Source of the DNA: JBMOLK01 sp049325575
Lineage (GTDB): Bacteria > Bacillota > Clostridia > Acetivibrionales > Acetivibrionaceae
DNA length: 15,146 bases
Direction of reading: 5' to 3'
NCBI GenBank assembly: GCA_049325575.1
Contig: JBMOLK010000114.1
Location: forward strand, 1 to 15,146
The notes below the pieces were generated by a model. The model was not told the origin of the DNA, made no database searches, and saw nothing but the letters and a program-made list of their open reading frames with translations. The translations under genes were made by a program, and so were the position numbers. This document shows, one piece after another, positions 7,530 through 14,855 of the stretch. Each line of letters begins with the position of its first letter. The first letter of the stretch is position 1.

Positions 7530-8237
7530 TCATGTTATGTTTCTTAAAGATGATTTTGCGGCCATTTGTTCAGCTTCCTTCTTAGTACGGCCTTCTCCTG
7601 TTCCTAAAACTTTATCATCCACCTTTACTTGTGATACAAATACTTTACTATGGTCAGGGCCCTTTTCCTCTATAATTTCATACGTGATCTTCCTGTCATT
7701 GGTTTTCTGAACAATTTCCTGAAGCTGCGTTTTATAGTCCATGAAAATCTTGCCATTTATAGACTCACAAACAAGCTTACTCATATGATCAAGAATGAAG
7801 GATTTTGCGCTTTCAATCCCTCCGTCGATATATATTGCTCCAATTATAGCTTCAACAGCATCAGACAGTATTGAACTCCTTGTTCTGCCTCCGGTATTCT
7901 CTTCACCTTTTCCAAGCAGCAGATAATTGCCGATATCCAAGTTATGTGCACATTTTACCAGAGATGATTCACATACTACATTGGCTCTGAACTTGGTCAT
8001 CTCTCCTTCTGTCAAATGAGAGTAATTATTGTATATATTTTCACTTATAACCATGTTTAATACAGTATCCCCTAAAAACTCCAGCCTTTCGTTGCTGTCC
8101 AGTCTTTCATTCTTGCTTTCGTTTGCATAAGAACTGTGGGTTAACGCTAAAGCAAGGTTCTTTTTATCCTTGAAGGTGTATTTGATTACCCGCTCCAAAT
8201 TATTTATTCTCTCCATCAAAACATCCACATTCTCCAT
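7530..8237 (-). CDS. rnc: Ribonuclease III
   Basis: RNase III cuts double-stranded RNA and processes the rRNA precursor and other structured transcripts. The 235-residue protein has the catalytic domain with the signature NERLEFLGD (49-57), including E53 and D57, and the second acidic pair D126 and E129 in SDAVEAIIGAIYIDGG. A C-terminal double-stranded-RNA-binding domain follows (about 166-235) with DYKTQLQEIVQ and the closing KKEAEQMAAKSSL. The length is normal for Firmicutes. The ATG has AGGAGG 4 nt upstream. The gene lies upstream of the Elp3-like gene and 330 bp downstream of fabF. The leader holds a long palindrome that could be a substrate for this enzyme. Confidence 0.98.
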   Translation of the reverse strand: MENVDVLMERINNLERVIKYTFKDKKNLALALTHSSYANESKNERLDSNERLEFLGDTVLNMVISENIYNNYSHLTEGEMTKFRANVVCESSLVKCAHNLDIGNYLLLGKGEENTGGRTRSSILSDAVEAIIGAIYIDGGIESAKSFILDHMSKLVCESINGKIFMDYKTQLQEIVQKTNDRKITYEIIEEKGPDHSKVFVSQVKVDDKVLGTGEGRTKKEAEQMAAKSSLRNIT

Positions 8238-8371
8238 AGTACCTCCTATTCTCCAGATACTATACTATACACTTATCAAAATATAAATATATACTATAAT
8301 ACCCGAATCAGCCCAAATTTTTATAAAGTTATAATTACTCACTTACGGATAGTACCCCAACGTTAACTCTA

Positions 8372-8388
8372 CTGCTTCTACAAAGCAG
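8372..8388. other. Small hairpin in the rnc leader
   Basis: CTGCTT (8372-8377) and AAGCAG (8383-8388) pair perfectly around a 5-nt loop. No T-run follows on the minus strand. It is short enough to occur by chance, but it lies in line with two larger structures in the same leader. Confidence 0.35.
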
Positions 8389-8400
8389 ACTGATAATTTT

Positions 8401-8428
8401 TAGGGAACGGGTTTTGACCCATTCCCTA
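8401..8428. other. Stable hairpin in the rnc leader
   Basis: TAGGGAA (8401-8407) pairs with TTCCCTA (8422-8428). After one mismatch, GGG (8409-8411) pairs with CCC (8418-8420) around a 6-nt loop. The stem is GC-rich for this genome. On the minus strand it is followed by an A-rich, not T-rich, stretch, so it is not a classical terminator. Confidence 0.6.
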
Positions 8429-8433
8429 TGCTA

Positions 8434-8534
8434 TAGAGATCGAACTGTAAAAGTAGATAAGCTTGATGAGCCCGCCATTTGTATCAAATTAGCGGAGCGA
8501 ATTATATGTTTATCTTTACAGTTCGTTATCTCTA
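8434..8534. repeat. Long imperfect palindrome (possible MITE-like repeat or structured RNA)
   Basis: TAGAGAT (8434-8440) and ATCTCTA (8528-8534) pair, then after a 2-nt bulge CGAACTGTAAA (8441-8451) pairs perfectly with TTTACAGTTCG (8515-8525). Further in, AGATAA (8455-8460) pairs with TTATCT (8510-8515 region). At the tip, a GC-rich arm near 8469-8482 pairs with one near 8484-8498, with single-base bulges. The whole folds as one roughly 100-nt interrupted hairpin on either strand. It ends in TA on both sides, as TA-targeting miniature transposable elements do, though a palindrome would show this anyway. I cannot say whether copies exist elsewhere in the genome. Confidence 0.65.
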
Positions 8535-8567
8535 ATAAAGATAACCTAATTCGATACCAACATCAAA

Positions 8568-9800
8568 TTAATATTTTTTTAAAGCAATAGTAGCATTATG
8601 TCCACCAAAACCTAAGGAATTTGATAGAGCATAGTTAATATCAGCCTTCCTTCCGGTATTGGGAACATAATCAAGGTCACATTCCGGATCGGGGGTCTTG
8701 TAATTAATGGTTGGAGGCATGAATCCATCCTTTATTGATAGTGCAGTAATTATTGCTTCTACTGCTCCTGCAGCACCAAGAAGATGTCCTGTCATTGACT
8801 TGGTTGAGCTTACAGGTAGTTTCCTTGCATGCTCTCCAAATACTGTCTTGATAGCTGCTGTTTCATACTTGTCATTGTATTCAGTAGATGTACCGTGAGC
8901 GTTTATATAGTTTACTTCATCAGGTCTAATTCCTGCATCATCAACAGCCATTTTCATACATCTTGCTCCACCTGCACCCTCAGGAGCTGGTGCTGTAATA
9001 TGATAAGCATCATTTGTGCACCCATACCCTACTATCTCAGCTATAATATTGGCTCCTCTTTTAAGAGCATGCTCAAGCTCTTCAATTACCAGTATACCTG
9101 CACCCTCACCCATTACAAATCCGTTTCTTTCAGCATCAAACGGCCTGCATGCAAGAGCAGGATCTTCTGTGGTAGACATGGCCTTCATTGAGCAGAATCC
9201 GGCAAAAGCCATAGGGGTTATGGAAGCTTCTGCTCCTCCTGTAATCATTATATCCGCATCACCACGTTGAATTACCTTGAAGGCATCACCTATTGCATTT
9301 GTTGATGTGGCACATGCAGTAGTTACACATTCATTAAAGCCCTTTGCTCCAAACTGTATAGCAATAAGGCCAGCTGCCATATTGGATATCATCATTGGAA
9401 TAAAGAAGGGACTTACTCTCCCAGGTCCTTTTTCCTTAAATATTTCATGCTGATCTTCAAAGGTCTCTATTCCACCTATTCCTGACCCTACAACAACACC
9501 AAACCTGTAGTCGTCTATCTTCTCCAGGTCAATGCCTGACATTTCTACAGCCATTTTGGATGCAGCCAAAGCATATTGAGAATATCTATCCATTCTCTTT
9601 GCTTCTTTCTTATCAATGTACTGCGTTGGATCAAAATCCTTCATTTCCGCAGCAACCTTTGTAGTCATATCCGTTACATCAAACCTTGTAACTTTAGTTA
9701 TTCCACATTTGCCTTCCTTTATAGAATTCCAGAATGTATTAATATCGTTTCCTAACGCAGAAATGACTCCTAAGCCCGTAATAACTACTCGCTTCTTCAT
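8568..9800 (-). CDS. fabF: 3-oxoacyl-ACP synthase II (FabF)
   Basis: FabF condenses malonyl-ACP with a growing acyl-ACP, the main elongation step of type II fatty-acid synthesis in the cytoplasm. The 410-residue protein has the condensing-enzyme triad: C163 in the context TTACATSTNAIGDA, H302 in INAHGTSTEYND and H339 in SMTGHLLGAAGAVE. The N-terminus MKKRVVITGLGVISALG and the C-terminal NSLGFGGHNATI are also typical. The ATG has AGGAGG 6 nt upstream. It is separated from acpP by 234 bp and a strong terminator, unlike many operons where fabF follows acpP directly, so it depends on readthrough or on its own promoter. A TATGAT at 9880-9885 (minus strand) is a possible -10 with a poor -35. I find no FapR-type operator in that gap. 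Confidence 0.98.
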   Translation of the reverse strand: MKKRVVITGLGVISALGNDINTFWNSIKEGKCGITKVTRFDVTDMTTKVAAEMKDFDPTQYIDKKEAKRMDRYSQYALAASKMAVEMSGIDLEKIDDYRFGVVVGSGIGGIETFEDQHEIFKEKGPGRVSPFFIPMMISNMAAGLIAIQFGAKGFNECVTTACATSTNAIGDAFKVIQRGDADIMITGGAEASITPMAFAGFCSMKAMSTTEDPALACRPFDAERNGFVMGEGAGILVIEELEHALKRGANIIAEIVGYGCTNDAYHITAPAPEGAGGARCMKMAVDDAGIRPDEVNYINAHGTSTEYNDKYETAAIKTVFGEHARKLPVSSTKSMTGHLLGAAGAVEAIITALSIKDGFMPPTINYKTPDPECDLDYVPNTGRKADINYALSNSLGFGGHNATIALKKY

Positions 9801-9819
9801 CGTTAACCTCCTACTTTAT

Positions 9820-9841
9820 ACTTTAATGACTATATTAAAGT
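9820..9841. promoter_or_regulatory. Inverted repeat in the fabF leader
   Basis: ACTTTAAT (9820-9827) and ATTAAAGT (9834-9841) are perfect 8-bp arms with a 6-nt spacer, ending about 6 bp from the fabF ribosome-binding site. It could be an operator or a leader hairpin. It does not match the FapR consensus, nor the FabT-type box as I know it. AT-richness makes chance occurrence possible. Confidence 0.35.
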
Positions 9842-9999
9842 TTACTGATCACAATCTTAAGGTTTTACACAAAACACTTATCATACAACAATCTTGTATT
9901 TAAGAAAACATTTATATTAAAACCAATTATCCGTTGATACAGCAATTTTGGTATAAATTTTGTCTAGTTTTATGGCTGCTAAGGTAAAATTTACTAGGC

Positions 10000-10042
10000 A
10001 TTCATAAAAAAAGTCCCTATGTAAGGGACTTTTTTTATGAAT
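10000..10042. terminator. Bidirectional intrinsic terminator overlapping the acpP stop codon
   Basis: The 19-base arms at 10000-10018 and 10024-10042 are perfectly complementary around the 5-nt loop ATGTA. The GC core is AGTCCCT/AGGGACT, flanked by seven A residues on one side and seven T residues on the other, so it has a T-run in either direction. On the minus strand it ends the fapR-acpP operon. The acpP TAA stop (10035-10037) is inside the 5' arm of the RNA hairpin. Confidence 0.93.
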
Positions 10043-10265
10043 TATTCTTAATGTACTCAACAATATCTCCTACTGTTGAAATCTTTTCGGCCTCACTATC
10101 AGGAATTTCGAGGTCGAACTCTTCTTCTAACGCCATTATCAGCTCAACTATATCCAGTGAGTCTGCTCCTAAATCGTCTATGAAGGAAGATTCCATTGTA
10201 ATTTCTTCTTCTTCAACACCTAACTGCTCAACAATAATCTTTTTTACTTTTTCGAACACTATCAT
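10035..10265 (-). CDS. acpP: Acyl carrier protein
   Basis: ACP carries the growing acyl chain as a thioester on a 4'-phosphopantetheine arm and serves every Fab enzyme in this cluster as well as PlsX. The 76-residue acidic protein has the attachment serine S36 in LGADSLDIVEL and the helical pattern EKVKKIIVEQLGVEEEEI. The chosen ATG lies only 3 nt after a very strong AAGGAGG; a GTG two codons later has the more usual 9-nt spacing and would give 74 residues, so the start is uncertain by two codons. A 91-bp gap separates it from fabG, long enough for a separate promoter, though I see only weak candidates. Its stop codon lies inside the terminator hairpin. Confidence 0.98.
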   Translation of the reverse strand: MIVFEKVKKIIVEQLGVEEEEITMESSFIDDLGADSLDIVELIMALEEEFDLEIPDSEAEKISTVGDIVEYIKNNS

Positions 10266-10356
10266 TCACCTCCTTCCACAGGGGGTTTTTTGGATAACTA
10301 GAACTCTCAATGCAAAACTATATTGTATAACCAAATAGTGTTACAATAAGATATTA

Positions 10357-11100
10357 TTACATTACCAATCCGCCGTCAATATGTATTACCTGACCAGTAA
10401 CATAATTTGAATCTTCTGATGCAAGGAAACCTATAACATTAGCCACATCTTCTGGTGTCCCAAACCTCTTGAGCGGTATGTTGTTTAAATAATTTTCCTT
10501 TACATTGTCCGGTAAAACTTCAGTCATTTTACTTGCTATCAGCCCAGGGGCAACAGCATTACATGTAATACCCCTTGATGCCAGCTCTTTTGCAGTTGAT
10601 TTTGTAAGCCCTATCAAACCTGCTTTAGATGCAGAATAGTTCGCCTGGCCTGGATTTCCCATAACTCCGGCAACAGAAGCAATATTAATAATTTTTCCGC
10701 TTCTCTGTTTCATCATTATCCTGGCAACTGCCTTAGTACAAAAGAAAGCACCTTTTAAATTTATGTCTAAAACATCATCCCAATCTTTTTCAGTCATTTT
10801 AATCATAAGCATATCTTTTGTTATACCGGCATTGTTAACCAGAATATCTACGCTGCCGAATGCCTCAATAGCAGTATTAAACATAGCTTCAACGTCTTCC
10901 ATACTCCTTACGTCACCTTTTGTCACTGCCACGTTTATTCCTGCAGCTTTAAACTCCTCTGCTGTAGAATCAATACTATCGGATACAGCTATATCGTTTA
11001 ATACTATATTTGCACCCATTTGTCCCAACTTCAATGCAATTGCCTTTCCAAGGCCTCTACCCGACCCTGTTATAACTGCAGTTTTCCCCTTTAATTGCAT
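10357..11100 (-). CDS. fabG: 3-oxoacyl-ACP reductase (FabG)
   Basis: FabG is an NADPH-dependent short-chain dehydrogenase that reduces 3-oxoacyl-ACP to 3-hydroxyacyl-ACP. From the chosen start it has 247 residues, the usual length. The Rossmann motif TGSGRGLG lies near the N-terminus, NNAG is at about 89-92, and the catalytic S142, Y155 and K159 are present in IASVAG and NYSASKAG. The start is the ATG at 11098-11100: AAGGAGG lies 9 nt upstream and the product begins MQLKGKTAVITG as FabG proteins do. Two in-frame ATGs upstream are poorer: the one at 11107-11109 touches the AGGAGG, and the one at 11119-11121 has no ribosome-binding site. It lies between fabD and acpP in the standard fabD-fabG-acpP order. 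Confidence 0.97.
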   Translation of the reverse strand: MQLKGKTAVITGSGRGLGKAIALKLGQMGANIVLNDIAVSDSIDSTAEEFKAAGINVAVTKGDVRSMEDVEAMFNTAIEAFGSVDILVNNAGITKDMLMIKMTEKDWDDVLDINLKGAFFCTKAVARIMMKQRSGKIINIASVAGVMGNPGQANYSASKAGLIGLTKSTAKELASRGITCNAVAPGLIASKMTEVLPDNVKENYLNNIPLKRFGTPEDVANVIGFLASEDSNYVTGQVIHIDGGLVM

Positions 11101-11173
11101 ACTATGCATCCTCCTTACCATATTAGGTAAACTCTATATCTTAGCTCAATACTGATTACAAGTAAGAGCTACA

Positions 11174-12109
11174 TTAAACACCAAGTTCCTGTAATACTTT
11201 GTTTAAAGAATCCGAGTCTTCAACATTTAATGTTTTTACTTCTTTATTTATCTTTTTAATAAAACCGCTTAGAACTTTACCTGGACCAATCTCGACAAAA
11301 GTATCCACTCCGCTGTCAATCATTTTTCTTATGGAATCTTCAAACAGTACCGAACTGGATACCTGCCTTATTAAAAGATCCTTAACTTTTGTTTTATCTA
11401 AAATATATTCTGCAGTAACATTTGTTACTACAGGAATCTGAATATCATTTAAAACTATTTTCTCAAGCTCCAAAGCCAGCTTATCTCCGGCATTTTTTAA
11501 CATACTGCAGTGAAATGGAGCACTTACAGGGAGTACCATTGCCCTTTTTGCACCTTTTTCCTTTGCAATTTCTACAGCATTTTCTACTGCTTTTACTTCA
11601 CCTGCTATAACCACCTGACCCGGGCAGTTAAAGTTTGCGGGCTCAACAATACCTTCTGAAGAAGCAGCATTGCAACACTCCAATACATCCTCATTTTCAA
11701 GTCCAAGAATTGCTGCCATTGTACCAACTCCTATGGGCACTGCCTCCTGCATAAACTTACCTCTCTTTTTGACCAGTGCCACAGCCTCCTTAAATGACAT
11801 GGTACCGGCTGCTACATGAGCTGAATATTCACCAAGACTTAATCCTGCAACAACATCCGGCTTTATTCCCTTCTCCAGCAAAGGCTGAAGGCAAGCTATA
11901 CTTGTTGTAAGGATTGCAGGCTGAGTATTCTCGGTTATCTTAAGTGTCTCATCATCGCTTTCAAATATCATCTTTCTGACATCAAAGCCCAGGGCTTCCG
12001 ATGCATCATCAAATACCTTACAGGAAGATTCGTACTCTTCCGCCAATTGTTTTCCCATACCTACATACTGAGCACCTTGACCGGGAAATATAAACGCAAG
12101 TTTACCCAT
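11174..12109 (-). CDS. fabD: Malonyl-CoA:ACP transacylase (FabD)
   Basis: FabD moves the malonyl group from CoA to ACP, supplying the two-carbon donor for FabH and FabF. The 311-residue protein shows FPGQGAQYVGMG (8-19), the nucleophile elbow GLSLGEYSA with S91, the substrate-carboxylate arginine R116 and the catalytic histidine H200 in SAPFHCSML. The length and motif order are standard. The ATG has GGAGG 7 nt upstream. It lies 42 bp downstream of fabH and 73 bp upstream of fabG in the same operon. Confidence 0.98.
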   Translation of the reverse strand: MGKLAFIFPGQGAQYVGMGKQLAEEYESSCKVFDDASEALGFDVRKMIFESDDETLKITENTQPAILTTSIACLQPLLEKGIKPDVVAGLSLGEYSAHVAAGTMSFKEAVALVKKRGKFMQEAVPIGVGTMAAILGLENEDVLECCNAASSEGIVEPANFNCPGQVVIAGEVKAVENAVEIAKEKGAKRAMVLPVSAPFHCSMLKNAGDKLALELEKIVLNDIQIPVVTNVTAEYILDKTKVKDLLIRQVSSSVLFEDSIRKMIDSGVDTFVEIGPGKVLSGFIKKINKEVKTLNVEDSDSLNKVLQELGV

Positions 12110-12151
12110 TATTCTACCTCCAAAATTAGATCACCGAATTTAATTCTTACA

Positions 12152-13153
12152 TTATTTGCTCCATCTTATAATTGCCGATCCCCATGTGAGGCCTCCGCCA
12201 AAGCCTACCAAAACTAAATAGTCTCCCTTTGAGAACCCACCTGATCTATATGCTTCATCCAATCCTACAGGTATTGATGCTGAAGATATGTTTCCATACT
12301 TATGAAGGTTTGAAAATATCTTGTCGTTTGATATACCAAGCCTTTTTGCTGCCCCATCCAGTATTCTTATATTGGCTTGATGAGGAACAATAAGTCTTAT
12401 ATCTTCCAAAGTCAGGCTGGCATCTTCCAAAACCCGATTTGTTGCATGTTCCATTATCTTTACTGCAAACTTGAAAACTTCAGTACCATCCATCCAAAGA
12501 ACTCTTTTGTTTTCACCCACTCTTACTTCTATATCCTCAGTGCTGGCAAAGCAGCATGGAGCGGTAAGGTATTTTCCCATATTACCGTCAGCTCCGATAT
12601 GAGTAGCTATCACTCCATATTCATCTTCTACCGGACCTAATACTGCAGCGCCTGCTCCATCACCAAAAAGCACGCAGGTATTTCTATCTTCCCAGTCGGT
12701 AACTTTGGATAAACCTTCACAACCTATGACCAGTATATATTTATAATGTCCGCTCGATATAAACTGATTTGCAACAGTAATACCGTAAATAAACCCTGAG
12801 CATGCGGCATTCAAGTCAAAAGCTGCTGCTTTCATAGCGCCTATTCTACTTTGTATAAGGCACGACATGGATGGTGTAAGATAATCAGGTGTCTCTGTTG
12901 CTACAATTATTAAGTCCAGGTCTTCAGCAGTAATACCTGAATCGTCCAGAGCCTTCCTGGCAGCGTCAACACCCAGCTCATAAGTAGGCTTATCCTTATC
13001 TAATATTCTTCTTTCGGATATACCTGTTCTCTTTGTAATCCACTCATCTGATGTATCAACCATTTTTTCCAAATCTAAGTTAGTTAATACCTTTTCTGGT
13101 AAACTGCTGCCCAATCCCAAAATTCCACAGCTACAAATCTTGTTCAATATCAT
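12152..13153 (-). CDS. fabH: 3-oxoacyl-ACP synthase III (FabH)
   Basis: FabH starts fatty-acid synthesis by condensing an acyl-CoA primer with malonyl-ACP, and its primer preference sets straight or branched chains. The protein has about 333 residues with the catalytic C118 in NAACSGFIYG, H258 in PHQANIRIL and N288 in YGNISSASIP. The reading frame opens with TTG (13156), ATG (13153), ATA and TTG (13147). A GGAGG directly abuts the first TTG, is 3 nt from the ATG and 9 nt from the second TTG. I give the ATG, but the TTG at 13145-13147, giving a product beginning MNKICSCGILGLG, has the spacing seen for plsX and fabG and is a real alternative. The start overlaps the 3' end of plsX by about 20 bp, implying translational coupling. 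Confidence 0.96.
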   Translation of the reverse strand: MILNKICSCGILGLGSSLPEKVLTNLDLEKMVDTSDEWITKRTGISERRILDKDKPTYELGVDAARKALDDSGITAEDLDLIIVATETPDYLTPSMSCLIQSRIGAMKAAAFDLNAACSGFIYGITVANQFISSGHYKYILVIGCEGLSKVTDWEDRNTCVLFGDGAGAAVLGPVEDEYGVIATHIGADGNMGKYLTAPCCFASTEDIEVRVGENKRVLWMDGTEVFKFAVKIMEHATNRVLEDASLTLEDIRLIVPHQANIRILDGAAKRLGISNDKIFSNLHKYGNISSASIPVGLDEAYRSGGFSKGDYLVLVGFGGGLTWGSAIIRWSK

Positions 13154-14150
13154 CAACCTCCATTCCTACAAACTCTTCCTTAATTCTTTCCAAAACCCTT
13201 GTTCTTGCAAACTTACTTGCTTTAAGTACTACGTTCTTAACGGTTTTTGCACTGGAGTTTCCATGACTTTTTAAAACAAGGCCATTAACCCCAAGTATTG
13301 GAGCTCCTCCCTGTTCCTCAGCATCTGTAACTTTCTTAAAATCTCTTACTTCATTCTTTACTAATAAAGCTGCTATCTTCGTCTTAATATTCCTATAAAA
13401 TATACCTTTCAAAGATCCCATAAAAAACGAAGCTGCTCCCTCAAGAAACTTGAGCAGTACATTACCTGCAAACCCGTCACAAACTGTAACATCAACTTTT
13501 CCTAAAAGTATGTCATTCCCCTCTACATTACCGACAAAATTTATATCAGAGTCTGAAAGCATTGAATATGCTTGCTTCAAAAGCTCATTACCCTTACCAA
13601 CCTCAGCCCCGATATTTAAAAGTCCAACCCTTGAGTTGTCCATGCCAAGCATCTCTTTGGCGTAAATGGAGCCCATAACACCAAACTGCTGATAGTTAAC
13701 AGGCTTACAAATAGTGTTTAATCCTGCATCTATAATTAATCCTTTTCCCAATTTGTTAGGTATTATTACAGCAAGTGCCGGTCTGTCAACTCCTTTTATC
13801 CTTCCAAGGATAAATAATGAACCAGCCATTAGGGCACCACTGTTGCCACAGGAGACGAATATATCACCCTGTCTCTCTTTAAGCATCTTAAACCCAACAA
13901 CCATCGAGGAATCCTTTTTGCTTTTTATTGCTTTTGTGGGGGTATCTTCCACTGTAATAACTTCTGTCGTATGATGAACTTTTATACGAGTGCTGTCAAA
14001 ACTTCTTTTATTGAGTATTTCCCCGATTCTATCCTTATCTCCTATAAGTAAAATATCAAAACCTTCTGCCTCACTAACTGCATCGATACAACCGTTAACA
14101 ACGGCGTCCGGTGCATTATCTCCACCCATTGCATCAACCAATATTATCAA
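13131..14150 (-). CDS. plsX: Phosphate acyltransferase PlsX
   Basis: PlsX converts acyl-ACP and phosphate into acyl-phosphate, the donor for PlsY, and so links fatty-acid synthesis to phospholipid synthesis at the inner face of the membrane. The 339-residue protein opens with the diagnostic VDAMGGDNAP and also shows SCGNSGALMAG, GAEVGKGNELLKQ, CDGFAGNVLLK and GGAPILGVNG. The start is a TTG (14148-14150): AGGAG is 9 nt upstream and the next ATG falls within the conserved MGGDNAP core, too late to be the start. It lies 62 bp after fapR and overlaps fabH. The fapR-plsX pair is a well-known arrangement in Firmicutes. Confidence 0.98.
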   Translation of the reverse strand: MIILVDAMGGDNAPDAVVNGCIDAVSEAEGFDILLIGDKDRIGEILNKRSFDSTRIKVHHTTEVITVEDTPTKAIKSKKDSSMVVGFKMLKERQGDIFVSCGNSGALMAGSLFILGRIKGVDRPALAVIIPNKLGKGLIIDAGLNTICKPVNYQQFGVMGSIYAKEMLGMDNSRVGLLNIGAEVGKGNELLKQAYSMLSDSDINFVGNVEGNDILLGKVDVTVCDGFAGNVLLKFLEGAASFFMGSLKGIFYRNIKTKIAALLVKNEVRDFKKVTDAEEQGGAPILGVNGLVLKSHGNSSAKTVKNVVLKASKFARTRVLERIKEEFVGMEVDDIEQDL

Positions 14151-14212
14151 AAACCTTCACTCCTAGACAAATTAGTTAAAAAGTGTGTTACGTGAATAAA
14201 TTACTACTTTTA

Positions 14213-14779
14213 TCAAATTTTTTCAAGGGATACTAAAATAAATTTTCCCCTAAAAACTTCAACCTGTCTCTCTAGAATTTTAACCCACACAATATACTTG
14301 TTATCTTTTGCTTTCTTAACTTCAGCCTTGGCTATAAGTTTGCTTCCTGAGTATACAGGGGTCTTATACTTTATATTTGCAACTCCAACTAAAGCCACGT
14401 GCGCATCTATAACTGCAATTGCAAGTGATTCGGCAAGGGAATATATATAATGGCCTTGAATAATTCTTGTCTTTTCAAATGCCATATTCTCATTTGTCTC
14501 AAGTATGGATATACCGCCCTGGCCTAGAGAAATATCTACAAGCTCTCCAACAATATCCTTGCTTCTAAGTGATTTTACCTTGCTGTGATTCTTCTCTGCA
14601 ACATTCTTTATTCTCTCTCTAAGTTCAGGAATACCTAATTCAAGCCGGTCCAACCTTATAGTAGGTATACTCACACTGAACATTTCAGAAAGCTCTTCAT
14701 CTGTAAGAAAAGGGTCCTGTTGAATTTTTTCTAGAAGTACAGCCTGCCTTTCCTTTTTCATGCATGATGGCCTGCTCAT
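14213..14779 (-). CDS. fapR: Fatty-acid and phospholipid biosynthesis repressor FapR
   Basis: FapR represses fatty-acid and phospholipid genes and is released from DNA by malonyl-CoA, so it matches transcription to precursor supply. The 188-residue protein has an N-terminal DeoR-type helix-turn-helix (about 11-50, with DPFLTDEELSEMFSVSIPTIRLD) and a C-terminal hot-dog fold. The latter includes DIVGELVDI, GGISILE, the ligand-pocket segment GHYIYSLAESLAIAVID and TPVYSGSKLIAKAEV. The length matches B. subtilis FapR (188). The first ATG is preceded by GAGGTG at 5 nt; a second in-frame ATG six codons on has no better site. It is the first gene of its operon and has a near-perfect FapR box 77 bp upstream, implying autoregulation. 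Confidence 0.97.
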   Translation of the reverse strand: MSRPSCMKKERQAVLLEKIQQDPFLTDEELSEMFSVSIPTIRLDRLELGIPELRERIKNVAEKNHSKVKSLRSKDIVGELVDISLGQGGISILETNENMAFEKTRIIQGHYIYSLAESLAIAVIDAHVALVGVANIKYKTPVYSGSKLIAKAEVKKAKDNKYIVWVKILERQVEVFRGKFILVSLEKI

Positions 14780-14855
14780 CTATTCACCTCTTTGTGCTCT
14801 GTGCCAACTTGATATTCCTTGTTTTCTATTTATTATTATATTACTTTTTAATATA

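Larger units (their letters stand above)
8238..8567. other. fabF-rnc intergenic region / rnc leader
   Basis: This 330-bp stretch has no credible gene on either strand. From the fabF side it contains a 100-bp imperfect palindrome (8434-8534), a mismatched hairpin (8401-8428) and a 6-bp hairpin (8372-8388). An AT-rich run (about 8250-8300) follows, just before the rnc ribosome-binding site. Several AT-rich hexamers could act as a promoter for rnc there, but none stands out. No intrinsic terminator with a T-run follows fabF, so fabF transcripts may read through into rnc. Confidence 0.7.

Noticed and set aside
8349..8356. FapR half-site-like ATAGTACC in the fabF-rnc gap
   Set aside because: Only one half matches; the other half shows no similarity to GGTACTAAT, and position is downstream of fabF.
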